Positions 1 through 9,764 of a stretch of DNA of 64,000 nt are shown in pieces. Each line of letters begins with the position of its first letter. Position 1 is the stretch's first letter. A program made the translations under genes and the position numbers. The stretch spans positions 1 to 64,000 of the forward strand of contig NW_027062998.1 of assembly GCF_032884065.1 (NCBI RefSeq), read 5' to 3'. The notes beneath the pieces were generated by a model. That model saw nothing but the letters and a program-made list of their open reading frames with translations, ran no database searches and had not been told where the DNA came from. The stretch is from Artemia franciscana (taxonomy: Eukaryota; Arthropoda; Branchiopoda; Anostraca; Artemiidae).

Positions 1-345
1 AGCAGTAAATTCGTTAGGTGAAGGATGAGCAAAAAATTGAAGCAAAATTAATTAAAAAATTTTTGAGGGTTCTATTTTCTTAGTAAAATATAAAAAGGGG
101 AGCAAAAAAAAATATACGCGAATTTTACGGAGATTCTATATAACTTGAGGTTTAGAACCCTTGTTTTTTTTTTATTTAAACTTTAAAATTATAAGAAACC
201 AGTTCTGCTGCACTGTCTTTTTATGTAAAAATAAGCGTCTATACACAAAAAGACGAATGCAACAGAGAACAGGCTTATACAGAGAGTTCCGAAATTTACT
301 GCTCAGCTACTTCATTATCTAGAAAAGAAAAGAAAAGTCAATCAT
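1..345 (+). repeat. Rep-E, copy 1 (truncated by window edge)
   Basis: Matches 31318-31690 in the same orientation over about 340 bases. Shared landmarks include a start near GATGAGCAAAAAAT, a block ending in ATTTAAACTTTA, a block with CACAAAAAGACG, and a GCTCAG/TAGAAAAGAAAA end. The left boundary cannot be seen because the copy starts at base 1. No coding frame is evident. Confidence 0.75.
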
Positions 346-788
346 TTGCAGGCAATAGACAATATGTTTTTCCGAACTAAAAAATTTATAAAAGGATAAA
401 TTTTGAAGACTGGCTAAATACATTACAAGAGCAAAAACTTCAAGATGGTTGCGATGTCTGGTCAAGACCTTTTTTCTTCACATGTAATTATGCTTGCTAT
501 TAACAAATCCTTTTAGACTTTCCTGGAACATTTTGTGATATAGGAAAAGCACAGATACAAATGTATTCCTTAAAACTGAATTAGTCAATACAAGATAAAT
601 GCTAAATGTGAAAATGAAAACTACCTAAGGAGGGGCGGGGGTAGCATGGATTAGTTTTTGGCGGAAAAGAGAATTTTCTGGGCAAAAACTTTCATGGGTA
701 GATAAGGTGTGATTTAAAAAATTTACATTTTCTAAGACCCCCACGGAGATAAAACCATCGAAAAAGTGATGAAGAACTAATATATTAT

Positions 789-791
<3 letters not shown>
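346..791. other. Non-coding stretch, nothing recognised
   Basis: AT-rich sequence between Rep-E and an (AT)n tract. No motif, repeat mate in the window or convincing coding frame was seen. Confidence 0.5.

Positions 792-853
<62 letters not shown>
792..853. repeat. (AT)n microsatellite
   Basis: About 60 bases of uninterrupted AT dinucleotide. Open frames reading Ile-Tyr repeats through it are artefacts. Confidence 0.95.
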
Positions 854-856
<3 letters not shown>

Positions 857-1319
857 GCTAAGCGTATTTTACTTATTATCAATTCTGGTACCCCTTTTAT
901 TGAAATCCTTTGAAATCCAATTTAGTCAGGTCTTGGGGGATGGTGAGAAGGGTGCTGAACTGTATGAGAGTCAGGAAGGTGTACTACGTGTAACAAGGTC
1001 GTAAGAAAGAAGCATTTGCACTATCAAGAACGGCTCAGGAGCGACTAAGGCCCAGCGGCCACGGGGCAACTGTTTTGAGACTAGAATTGCTAACTGATTG
1101 CGCATGCAACTGTTGTGTGACCATGGCCCTGAGGAAGTGAGGTCCAACCCACGAGGCAATCCAGATGTTACTGGTTTCCACTCAGTCTAAAACCGGTTCC
1201 AAATGAGACCCCAGTCATGGTCACAGTTGCGTTGCAGTGCTGTCCCAGACATTTTCGGGAGCTACCGCGTTGATATTGTCCAATTATTTTGGCTCTCAAC
1301 ATGTCAGACCAGGAATTAA
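854..1319. other. Less AT-rich non-coding stretch
   Basis: More GC than its surroundings. A piece near 1015-1050 (ACTATCAAGAACGGCTCAGG) resembles the tandem unit that follows, so this may be a highly diverged edge of that array. Nothing else recognised. Confidence 0.4.
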
Positions 1320-2640
1320 ACATGAAAGTAGACTAAAAGTAGACTAATATCATGATTGTCAAAATGGCTCGTATACAATAACTGAGCAGCTAGGGGTTTT
1401 AAGTTTAAACTTTAAGGAGAAGGTTGAGAAGAAAATCGAACTGAATCATAAGAATATATGTGCATCCAGGTAGTCAAAAGAGCACATCTCCAATATCTTA
1501 GTAATTTCTAAGGGTATTAAGTTGAAACCTTCAGTCATTGGTGAGGAGGGTGTCGAACAAAATCAAAGTATACTATATACACCTAAGTAGTCGAAAGGGC
1601 GCGTCTGCAAAATATCAAGAGCGGCTAAGAGTATTTAGTAGACGCTTTCAGAGGATGCTGGGGGAGGATTCTAAACTAAATCGAAAGACACTATGTGCAT
1701 CCATTTCGTCAAAATGATGAACCTATAATATAACAAGAATCGCTTAAAGTTGATATAATATAACAAGAATTGCTGAAAGTATAAAGCTGAAACCTTCGGT
1801 GCATGTTGAGATAAATCCCGAACAAATTGTCAAAAGACAGTATCCGCAACATGTCACGAACAGCTTTTGATATCAAGTTTAACTTTCAAGGAATGATCAG
1901 AGAGCAAATTGAATTCAACGGTAAGATACTACCTGCATTCAGGTTGAAAAAAGGGTATATCAAAAATATCTCAGCAACTTCTTAGGGTATTAAGGCGACT
2001 TTCAGATAATTGTACAGATGGTACTGATCAAAATCAAAACGCACTATGTGCATCAAGGTTGCCAAAAAAACATATTGACAGTATCTCAGGAAGTTCCATG
2101 GACCACAGTAGAAACTTTCAGGGAATAAACAAACATTGTACAACAAAGTCAAAAGCAACTGTGAACATAAAGGTAAAAAAAGGGCGCATTTATAATATTT
2201 CAGGAACAACTAACAGTATTAAGTAAAAATTTCGAGTGAATATCGAGAGGTATATTGAACTAATTCAGGAGACATTAAGTGTATTATGAATGTCAATATG
2301 GCATATATGCAATAACTCGGGAACATTTAAGAGTATTAAGTGGGAACTTTCACCGAAAGTTGAGAGAAATGTTAAACTAAATCAAAAAACACTCTGTCTT
2401 GAGGGAATGCCGATGGGGATATTGAACTAAATCAGTGAACTGTATGCATCCAGGGTGTCAACATGGTTCATCTGCAATACGGCAGGAACGGCTAAGATAT
2501 TTGAAACTTTCTGTAAATATTGAAGGTGATGTTGAGCTAAATCAAATGACACTATCTCCATCCAGGATATCAGAATGAGACGTCTTCAATAGTTCATATA
2601 CGGTTAATGGTATAGATTAACGCCTTAAGCGACCTAGCTG
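1320..2640. repeat. Diverged tandem array, period about 117 bp
   Basis: About eleven units recur with anchors resembling TGCATCCAGGTTGTCAAAA, then a CTGCAATATCTCAGGAACGG-like block, then AGTATTAAGT, then GAAACTTTCAG. Anchor starts at about 1461, 1578, 1694, 1932, 2048, 2160 and 2278 give spacings of 112-118 bases, with some disturbed units. The units differ enough that the array is old. A related single unit seems to lie at 26290-26520. The array could be a satellite remnant or the internal repeats of a transposon. Confidence 0.75.
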
Positions 2641-2770
2641 AAACTGTGAGGAAATATTGGATGGAAAGGACAAGTAGATACTAAATTTTGATTTGTTGAC
2701 CGAAGGGAGCTCATCAGCGACAAAGAATGTTTGAAAAAAAAATGGTTGCATTGATTCTTAGTTTGATAAA

Positions 2771-3060
2771 TAAAAAAAAAACTAATTTTTTTAGCTGAAA
2801 GTAAGGAGCGACATTAAAACTTAAAACGAACATAAATTAATCCGTAAATGAAATGAATTGTCCCCTCCGCAATCCCTCGCTCTTTACGCTAAAGCTTTTA
2901 ATTGTTTCAAAAAGTAGAATTGTGGCAAAGAGTCAAACTTTAGCGTAAAGAGCGAGGGATTGCTGAGGGGACAACTCATTTCATATACGGATTAATTTCT
3001 GTTCGTTTTAAGTTTTAATGTCGCTCCTTACTTTCAGCTAAAAAAATTAGTTTTTTTTTT
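2771..3060. repeat. Rep-A long inverted repeat (about 122-bp arms)
   Basis: Left arm 2771-2893 and right arm 2938-3060 are near-perfect reverse complements around a loop of about 45 bases. The arms carry TTAAAACGAAC / GTTCGTTTTAA and the paired motif CTCTTTACGCTAAAG / CTTTAGCGTAAAGAG. This stem recurs elsewhere with compensating differences (13012-13220, 37587-37862, 43146-43400, 59272-59520). Confidence 0.9.
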
Positions 3061-4123
3061 ATTTAATACCTGAACGTTTTTGAATTAATGCATGTTTGGT
3101 TTTGGCTCTCCGTGCATAAATTATTAAAATGAAATTTGTATATTAATTTTTTTTTTGGCTAAATGGCTTTCTCTTAGTTTTGATCAGACGATATTGAGAA
3201 ATACAAAATTCCAGAAGGAGGCCTTGTTGCCCTCCAATTTTTCGGTTACTTAGAAAGGCAACTAGAACTTTTAATTTTTAACGAACGTTTTTATTAGTAA
3301 AAAATATACGTAACTTAAGAATTAACTTACGTAACAAACTTTCATAACCTTATATTTTTATTATGTATACGAGGGGGTTTGTACCCTCGTTAATACCTCG
3401 CTCTTTACACTAAATCCTAAGTTTTGTCCCAATTCTTTAAGAATGACCCCTGAATCAGAAATGCCGTAGAATAAATAGTTGAAATTACTAAAAATACTTT
3501 AGCATAAAGAGCAAGGTATTTATCTCCTCCTAAATACCTCGCTCTTTATGCTAAAGTATTTTTAGAACCCCTCATATGCGTAATAATCTCTGTTCGTTTT
3601 AAGTTTCAATGCTACTTCTTCCTTTCATTTCAAAAAAACATTTTCATGTTTATTTTTCATTGTTTTCTTATAGTAATGCTAGAGAATCCTGCGCCCTTGT
3701 TATTGAATTTTTCTTCCCCCATGACAGATTCCTCCAAGGAAAGATCCTCCAACATAGCCCCCTCTCCTCATCCCCACCCCCAAACAAAATAAAATCCCCC
3801 TGAAAACGTCTGTACACTTCCCAATAACCATTACTATATGTAAACACTGGTCAAAGTTTGTAACTTGCAGCCCCTCCCCGAGGGATTGTGGGGGAGTAAG
3901 TCATCCCCAAAGACATAGTTATTATGGTTTTCGACTATGTTGAACAAAATGGCTATCTCAAAATTTTGATCCGTTGACTTTGGGAAAAAAATGAGCGTGG
4001 GAGGGGGCCTAGATGGCCTCCAATTTTTTTGGTCACTTAAAAAGGGCACTAGAACTTTTTATTTCCGTTAGAATGAGCCCTCTTGCGACATTCTAGGACC
4101 ACTTGGTCAATACGATGAACCCT

Positions 4124-4124
4124 G

Positions 4125-4180
<56 letters not shown>
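4124..4180. repeat. Poly-A tract inside Rep-A
   Basis: More than 50 consecutive A. At the same place other Rep-A copies have an A-rich CAAACAAAAAAACAA stretch (38930, 57220), so this looks like local expansion rather than an mRNA tail. Confidence 0.9.
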
Positions 4181-4181
<1 letters not shown>

Positions 4182-4527
4182 ACGCACCCGTGATTTGTCT
4201 TCTGGCAAAAAATACAAAATTCCACATTTTTACAGATAGGAGCTTGAAACTTCTACAGTAGGTTTCTCTGATACGCTGAATCTGATGGTGTCATTTTCGT
4301 TAAGATCCTACGACTTGTAGGGGGTGTTTCCCCCTATTTTCCTAGATAAGGCAAATTTTCTCAGGCTCGTAACTTATGATGGGTGATGAAACTTATATAT
4401 TTAAAATCAGCATTAATATGCGATTCTTTTGATGTAGCTATTGATATCAAAATTCAATTTTTTAGAGTTTTGGTTACTATTGAGCCGGGTCGCTCCTTAC
4501 TACAGTTCGTTACCACGAACTGTTTGA

Positions 4528-5277
4528 AAGTGTGTGTTATTAGTGTGTTATATTCTTAGTGTGATCTTTTTTTGATCTCATTAAAATTTCAGGCCGTGAA
4601 GACACCTCAATGAAAGTTTTAGAACCAAGGGAATCGCAACTGGAAACAAATCTTGTCAGGGATTCTTCATCTCCTTTTCTTTCTTTTTTCTGCAACAAAT
4701 TGGAACTATATTAGCTAATATACTAGCTCAAAATGCATAAATGTAAACAAACAAGCTATTAAAGCAAAATATAACACACACACAAAAATTCCTACAACGA
4801 AGTGTTTGATCATTATTCGTCTATATCAAAGGTTGTAACAGTAGATACGACGGAACAGCTTCCCCCCCAAAAAAATTTCCAAAATTGTTCACATTTTTTA
4901 AAATACTAGTACCCGTACCCAACCATTTGTAGTTCTATAATATAGCTATTTTTAGAATTCCTAGCAAAATTTTGTCCAGAATATGAAGAGCAGCCCAAAA
5001 TCTTTTTACTTTTATTCATCAATAAAAAAAATATCAATAAAACTTACAGAAATTAATTCTTTTAACTTAACAAACAGAAGATGTTTCAACAAAAGAAGTT
5101 TTTTTAAATAAGTACAGAACTAATTTAAACCAAAGGGGAGCAGAAGTAGTGAAAAAAAAGTCATGCTTAAAACGTAAATAAATCATTATAAATAAACTAA
5201 TGAAACCCTCTGACAGAGAATCTGTCAGAGAATCTGACAGATTCTTTTACAAGAGAATCTGAAAAATAACACACTGA
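4528..5277. other. Unique non-coding stretch
   Basis: No repeat mate seen in the window. A 42-codon open stretch follows a possible acceptor (TTTCAG) at about 4590, too short to call. At 5205-5250 there is a small direct/inverted repeat built on AATCTGACAGA. Confidence 0.4.
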
Positions 5278-5502
5278 TTCTACAGCCTCTTCACATGCAG
5301 AACTATCCTGCTGTATAAGCTAACTTCGCGAACAAACACGACTCGAATTTTTTATAATAGGCACTTGCTGGCTGACTTCCAAGAGAAAGTTTCGAGACAA
5401 AGAGCTATAGCATTCAGAGGCGCTTGGGTAGATATTGATGAGTTAAAAGGATCATTATCACAAGGGTCACTAGAAAATTCAGAGGCAGCTTTGCATATAT
5501 AA
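5278..5502 (+). other. Unidentified open frame without a start codon
   Basis: Stop-to-stop frame of 74 codons with coding-like composition in its second half (…AWVDIDELKGSLSQ…, acidic and serine-rich, ending in TAA at 5500-5502). An AG at 5359 (TTTTATAATAG) could be a splice acceptor, making the last ~47 codons a terminal exon. The protein is not recognised. It lies just upstream of the duplicated 87-bp segment. It could be a terminal exon, a captured fragment or chance. Confidence 0.3.
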
Positions 5503-5629
5503 TTAATTTAATTGGAAGTATGCTTTCTTTCGGAAACAAAGAACCCTAAGCAAAAGGGATGAAACCACGTCGATCACCTAGAGTATTACGACAGCATGCC
5601 TGTCTCCAAAGAATATTCACAGCTAGGTC

Positions 5630-5716
5630 AAACTCGGAGAGAAATTATCACTGGGGGGTCAGTCAAAGACAAACAACCGTCAGTTGTCAATTGCAATTCA
5701 GCTTAAATTATCGAAC
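5630..5716 (+). repeat. 87-bp direct duplication, copy 1
   Basis: Same as 6308-6394 with two substitutions by eye. Its right edge (…TTATCGAAC) runs into the terminal palindrome of a minus-strand Rep-A; the right edge of the second copy runs into the 3' end of Helitron H1. Confidence 0.9.
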
Positions 5717-5935
5717 AGTTCGTGGTAACGAACTGATGTAAGGAGCGACCCGGTTCAATAGTAACCAAAACTCTGAAAAACAGAATTTTTATTACAATAG
5801 TTAAATCAAAAGAATCACATTTTAATGCTGATGTCAAATATGTAAGTTTCATTAAGTTTAGTCTTATCCATCAAAAGTTACGAGCCTGAGAATATTTGGC
5901 TTGTTTTAGAAAATAATAACAATAATAATAATAAT
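5716..5935 (-). repeat. Rep-A terminal fragment (minus)
   Basis: Begins with the family's terminal palindrome CAGTTCGTGGTAACGAACTG, followed by the GTAAGGAGCGACCCGG block and the AATCAAAAGAATCACATTTT block, then stops near GAATATTTGGC. It is the last ~220 bases of Rep-A in reverse orientation. Confidence 0.85.
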
Positions 5936-6153
5936 TTTTTTATCACCCACTTCACAAAACAGAGGTTAAGTGGAGTAAAATACAAAAGAAAAACAGCAAA
6001 AGTAATACAAAAGAAACAAATTTAATCACATACAAAAAAAAGACGGATAAGGCGATGAAAACATCCTAGCCTATAAAGCGCTTCAATAGCTAGCTTCACA
6101 GATAATTTTTTGAAAGCACCAGTAATATCTGTCGCACAATACTTTTTAACCAG

Positions 6154-6156
<3 letters not shown>
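5936..6156. other. AT-rich stretch, nothing recognised
   Basis: Short AAT repeats at about 5925-5935, then unassigned sequence up to an (AT)n tract. Confidence 0.4.
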
Positions 6157-6221
<65 letters not shown>

Positions 6222-6307
6222 TAGCTGTTATATACTAGTACTAGCTATATATACTAGCATAGTATATAGCTAGTATATATAGTATATAGCTAGTATATAT
6301 ACTAGCT
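6157..6307. repeat. (AT)n tract and TATA/CTAG repeat
   Basis: About 65 bases of (AT)n, then irregular copies of TATATAGCTAGTATATA. The region ends exactly where the second 87-bp duplicate starts. Confidence 0.85.
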
Positions 6308-6394
6308 AAACTCGGAGAGAAATTACCACTGGGGGGTCAGTCAAAGAGAAACAACCGTCAGTTGTCAATTGCAATTCAGCTTAAATTATCGAAC
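6308..6394 (+). repeat. 87-bp direct duplication, copy 2
   Basis: Mate of 5630-5716. It directly abuts the truncated terminal hairpin of Helitron H1 at 6395. Confidence 0.9.
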
Positions 6395-6410
6395 CGCGCC
6401 ACCCCGACAC

Positions 6411-6435
6411 CTAGTTGGTGGGGCGCTTCGCGCCC
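6411..6435 (-). other. Helitron H1 3'-terminal hairpin and CTAG
   Basis: Minus strand reads a GGGGCGC-GAA-GCGCCCC-like hairpin, then ACCAACTAG. This is the classic Helitron terminator layout. It lies next to a GC-rich tract (GCCCCCCCGCGCGCG) that recurs at 11080-11117 and 53730-53760. Confidence 0.85.
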
Positions 6436-6520
6436 CCCAAGCCCCCCCGCGCGCGTAAGTCGTTACGCGCCATTGTAGTTGTGTCCCTGTGAATATAGAT
6501 AGATTTATATATGTGTTTCA

Positions 6521-6770
6521 AACTACGTAAAAATTGCGAATATACAACATTCTTGGCTTTCCCATTGTCTGTGCATATACAAAGCCGTATGTACTAATAA
6601 TGACGTCATATGCAAACGCTCTTTTTACAAACAAACAAACATGCATACACACAACTCGTTTTTATATAGATAGATAGATAGATAGATCGATACAATACAA
6701 ATTAACTGCGTAAAACTTGCGAATATACAACATTCTTCGCTGTCCAATTGTCGCTGCATATAAATAGATT
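6521..6770 (-). repeat. Duplicated tail of the helicase gene within H1
   Basis: Two direct copies, about 6521-6595 and 6698-6770, of the sequence containing GCGAATATACAACATTCTT. The second copy codes the helicase C-terminus; the first lies past the stop codon. A (GATA)n run at 6668-6687 separates them. H3 also keeps two copies of the tail unit. Confidence 0.75.
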
Positions 6771-7945
6771 GTCAGGTTTACCGACCCTCGAACATGCAAC
6801 GTACAATTGTCCATGGGGAAAACAATCAGTATTAAGATCTATACCACATTTTTCTAATGATTGACCTTGAGCTTTGTTAATGGTGATTGCAAATGCTAAT
6901 CGAATTGGGAATTGCAATCTTTTAAATTGAAAAGGCAGATCGGTTGGAATCATGGGAATGCGAGGAATAAGAACAGCCTCACCCTCAAAAGGCCCTGTCA
7001 AGATTGTGGCCTCTATTAGGTTTTCCATTGTTTTTTTTTTACGGCAAGTCGCGTGCCATTGCAAAGCTTTGGTGGGTTGATATTTCTTAAAAGTATTATT
7101 GGTACGCCTATTTTTAGTTGTAGCACGTGTGGTGGAAACCCTGAAAGATCTATGGAATTTAAAAATTCAGATGGATAATTAACCGCTTCATTTGTTTCCA
7201 AAACTGTGTCGACTGACTTGTAAAAGACTGCCTGGTCTCGAATCTTGGTCAAAACAATATTGTTGATTTCGTGGACGTCTATATTTTTGGGTGCGAGTAT
7301 CGCTCTTTCACTTAGCCATTTATTATTTTTATAATTGTTTAGAATATTCGGAAATACTTTTTCAATCAATTCATTTTTGGACGTCACTAAATTACAGAAA
7401 TCAGCAGGTAGTTGTATACGTCCTAAAATTGAGTCTACTGGGAGCTTTCCGTTTCCAATTGCCAGCAATTGATCTGAAAATGTTTGACCAGAGTCATCGT
7501 TTTGCAATCGGACACGCATATTTGTAGTTAATTTTAATATTTTTACGTGTGCCCATAAATTAGAGTTTTTCAGGCAAGCATTCATTTCGTCTGCAGGAGT
7601 TGATCTAGGTATTATAGGTAATGTTTGCCTGAAATCTCCCGCAAGCAATATTAATGTGCTGCCAAAGGGTTTCGACTTCCCTCTCAAATCTTCCAAGCAT
7701 TGATCCAGAGCCTCGAGCGATTTTTTGTGTGCAATTGTGCACTCATCCCAAATAATAAGTTTGCATTGCTGCAATACTTTACCCATCCCAGATGATTTGG
7801 AAATATTGCACGTGGGAGTTTCTGTAAAATGCAAATTCAGAGGCAATTTCAAAGCGGAATGAGCAGTTCTTCCACCAGGCAGCAATGTTGCGGCTATTCC
7901 GGACGACGCAATTGCCAACGCTATATCATTTTTTGATCAAATTGA
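6702..7945 (-). pseudogene. Helitron PIF1-like helicase, C-terminal part, broken
   Basis: The helicase would unwind DNA during rolling-circle transposition. Visible motifs in order are a motif Ia-like SSGIAATLLPGGRTAHS, Walker B LIIWDE, motif III LAGDFRQTLPII, the TTNMR block, motif [16 protein letters not shown] and motif [10 protein letters not shown] near the end. The Walker A (GxGKT) segment that normally precedes SSGIAATLL is absent; the frame opens abruptly at the deletion junction near 7930-7945. A frameshift lies in a 10-T run (7031-7040), splitting the last ~105 codons from the rest. Family assignment is firm; the gene is not functional as read. Confidence 0.9.
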
Positions 7946-9288
7946 TGCCAGAATAGGAATAAAAATGCATTGCACTGCATTTCTTATTCATTTCTTTGTT
8001 AGTTGCTGGATTCATCAATTTAATATTAAAGTGATAGCCGTCGGCTCCATCCCAAAAAATGATAGGATATTGTAGGGCATCGTAGCATCGATGAGTTTCA
8101 GCAATTCTTAACAACTGAGCGTTTCGCTTATGAAGAATAATATCTCGAGGTAAAAACTGATCACCGACCATAACGATTGCCACTTCGTCGATAGTTGGAG
8201 CATTGTATCTACGCACATGTTGGCCAGGAGGCGTTTTGTCAGCGGAAATAACAATTTTATGCGTATCAGTAGGCATCAAATCGATGGGTGTTTTGAACAG
8301 ACGCACTAAATTATTATTTTCGTGGAAAAGATGTTGCAATTGGGAAACGATTGTCCTTTCAACGTTGGGAGAAATTTCGCAACGTGCATTCAATTCAGAA
8401 TTTCTATTACTGATGAAGTACAATTGTAAAAATCTATGATTCTCGCCTGAGAATGGTAGGAGGGACCCTGCTCTATGATAAATTTGCCCTTTTACTTTGA
8501 AAGTAGACATAAATTGATCTGGATTTTCGATTTGGGCTCCAAACGACGTCATTTGGAAACATGAGTTGTATTTTCTGATTTTTGACAAAAAAACGCTTAG
8601 ATTCTGACGTAGTTCCAGTAAGGAAAGTCTTCAATGGCTCTGGTGGTGCAGCCAATAGAGGAAGTTTAACTTTTCCTGAGGCGCAACACATTCCCATTGT
8701 TTCACCATTGAATTTCAAGGCCTTGCAATAGGGACAAATTTTAGACATTGTCCCGATTTGAACACATCTACTCAAGCTATAATCATCGACTGGGCTGTAC
8801 CTGAATGCCAGGCGATAACTTTCAGGTTGCTCTGATTCCTCGGCAGGCTTTCTTTTCTTACTTTCTCTATCAGCAGCAAGCCTGATTTCTTGCTGTTCTT
8901 GTGATTCCTCGGCACGCTTTCTTTTCTTACTTTCTCTATCAGCAGCAAGCCTGATTTCTTGCTGTTCTTGTGATTCCTCGGCACGCCTTCTTTTTTCACT
9001 TTCTCTTTTAGCAGCAAGTCTGCTTTCGCGTTGCTCTGGTAGTTCCTCGGCCCGCTTTCTGTTCTTTCTTTCTCTATCAGCCTCAAGCCTGTTTCCTAGC
9101 TGTTCTTTTGATTCCTCGGCACGCTTTCTGTTCTTTCTTTCTCTATCAGCCTCAAGCCTGTTTCCTTGCTGTTCTTTTGATTCCTCGGCACGCTTTCTTT
9201 TCTGACTTTCTCAATCAGCAGCAAGTTTTTTGGCATAGACTCTTTGAGCATCTTCATCGGCTTTTGCCATTGTAAGTTCATCAGTCAT
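7926..9288 (-). pseudogene. Helitron Rep N-terminal region, broken
   Basis: Likely start at 9288 (MTDELTMAKADEDAQ). Then come about five repeats of a ~23-residue charged unit (RLEADRERKNRKRAEES type), a CPYCKAL…CCASGKVKLPLL zinc-binding-like block, and a region ending in AMHFYSYSG, where the Helitron-like N domain normally starts. Breaks: TGA at 9211-9213 where CGA is expected in the repeat unit, and a frameshift in the A-run 8587-8593. The frame then ends at the internal deletion, so the HUH histidines and catalytic tyrosines are missing. It lies directly upstream of the helicase remnant and originally formed one protein with it. Confidence 0.88.
8812..9230 (-). repeat. In-frame coding minisatellite in H1 Rep
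   Basis: About 69-bp units (for example copies at 8838, 8907, 8976 and 9114) give arginine/glutamate-rich repeats in the Rep frame. Repeats of this kind are usual at the N-terminus of this Helitron type. Confidence 0.8.
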
Positions 9289-9403
9289 TTTAAACTTAAA
9301 CATTAATAGATTTCTACGTGAACATATATGTCTTAAATATCTTTAATGACGTCACCGTCATAGCAGAAATGACGACAACTAACTTCATGATTAAATATCT
9401 TTA

Positions 9404-9625
9404 ATGACGTCACCGTCAAAGCAAAAATGACGAGAGCTAATTTCATGACGTCAGTCAACACAGAAACATGACGTCACCTGATCCACAGACAGACAGACAA
9501 CTTATTTTTATATATATAGATATATATAAAAATAAGTTGTCTGTCTGTGGATCAGGTGACGTCATGTTTCTGAGTCGGCTGACGTCATGAAATTAGTTGT
9601 TGTCATTTTTGCTTTGACGATGCTT
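9404..9625. repeat. Head-to-head Helitron 5' ends (long palindrome)
   Basis: 9404-9508 and 9530-9625 are inverted copies of the Helitron 5' region (motifs GACGTCA, TGGATCAGGTGACGTCATG, AGTTGTCTGTCTG). The centre TATATATAGATATATATA joins two 5' ends: minus-strand H1 and plus-strand H2. The arms differ at several sites, so this is not a sequencing foldback of one arm. Confidence 0.85.
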
Positions 9626-9688
9626 AGTATATTGTAAAACACATTAATTTGGTTAATAATATACCATTTAAAACACCAAAATGAACAT

Positions 9689-9764
9689 GCTGGAGTAGTC
9701 ACTCGGTGAGAGAGGGTGTCAGAACGGAGAATGAAGGTCCCAGGTTCAAATCCTGGTTAGGCTA
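9689..9764 (+). repeat. tRNA-like unit (SINE head or tRNA pseudogene)
   Basis: B box GGTTCAAATCCTGG (9743-9756) lies in a perfect CCAGG/CCTGG T-stem. An A-box-like TAGTCACTCGGTGAGAG (9696-9712) is at the right distance. The acceptor stem does not pair (GCTGGAG against TTAGGCT), so this is not a working tRNA. An A-rich tail follows directly, as in tRNA-derived SINEs. Confidence 0.7.

Larger units (their letters stand above)
2771..4527 (+). repeat. Rep-A, near full-length plus copy
   Basis: One of at least eight copies in the window. In order it has a long inverted repeat (2771-2893 against 2938-3060), a second hairpin module (about 3370-3610), a CCCC/GGGG-rich module (about 3780-4100), a poly-A tract, and a terminal palindrome CAGTTCGTTACCACGAACTG at about 4505. 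Best compared with 37587-39320 and 56327-57613. No conserved reading frame runs through it, so it is treated as non-autonomous; the family is not identified. Confidence 0.85.
6395..9520 (-). mobile_element. Helitron H1, internally deleted (minus strand)
   Basis: On the minus strand the element begins with TCTATATATATAAAAATAAG (5' TC at 9520). It carries a Rep/helicase remnant of the Helitron type and ends in a GC hairpin (GGGCGC…GCGCCC, 6420-6435) followed by ACCAACTAG, with CTAG at 6411-6414. Known Helitrons start with TC, end in CTRR with a hairpin about 10 bases upstream, and encode a HUH Rep fused to a PIF1-family helicase. Past CTAG a partial second hairpin remains (6395-6410), complete in copy H3. 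The HUH centre and helicase Walker A are missing, so it is non-autonomous. Confidence 0.9.

Noticed and set aside
1320..2640. Array as an expanded gene exon
   Set aside because: Unit length is not a multiple of three and no frame stays open.
9689..9764. Functional tRNA gene
   Set aside because: T-stem and boxes are good but the acceptor stem does not pair, and the unit is followed by an A-rich SINE-like tail.
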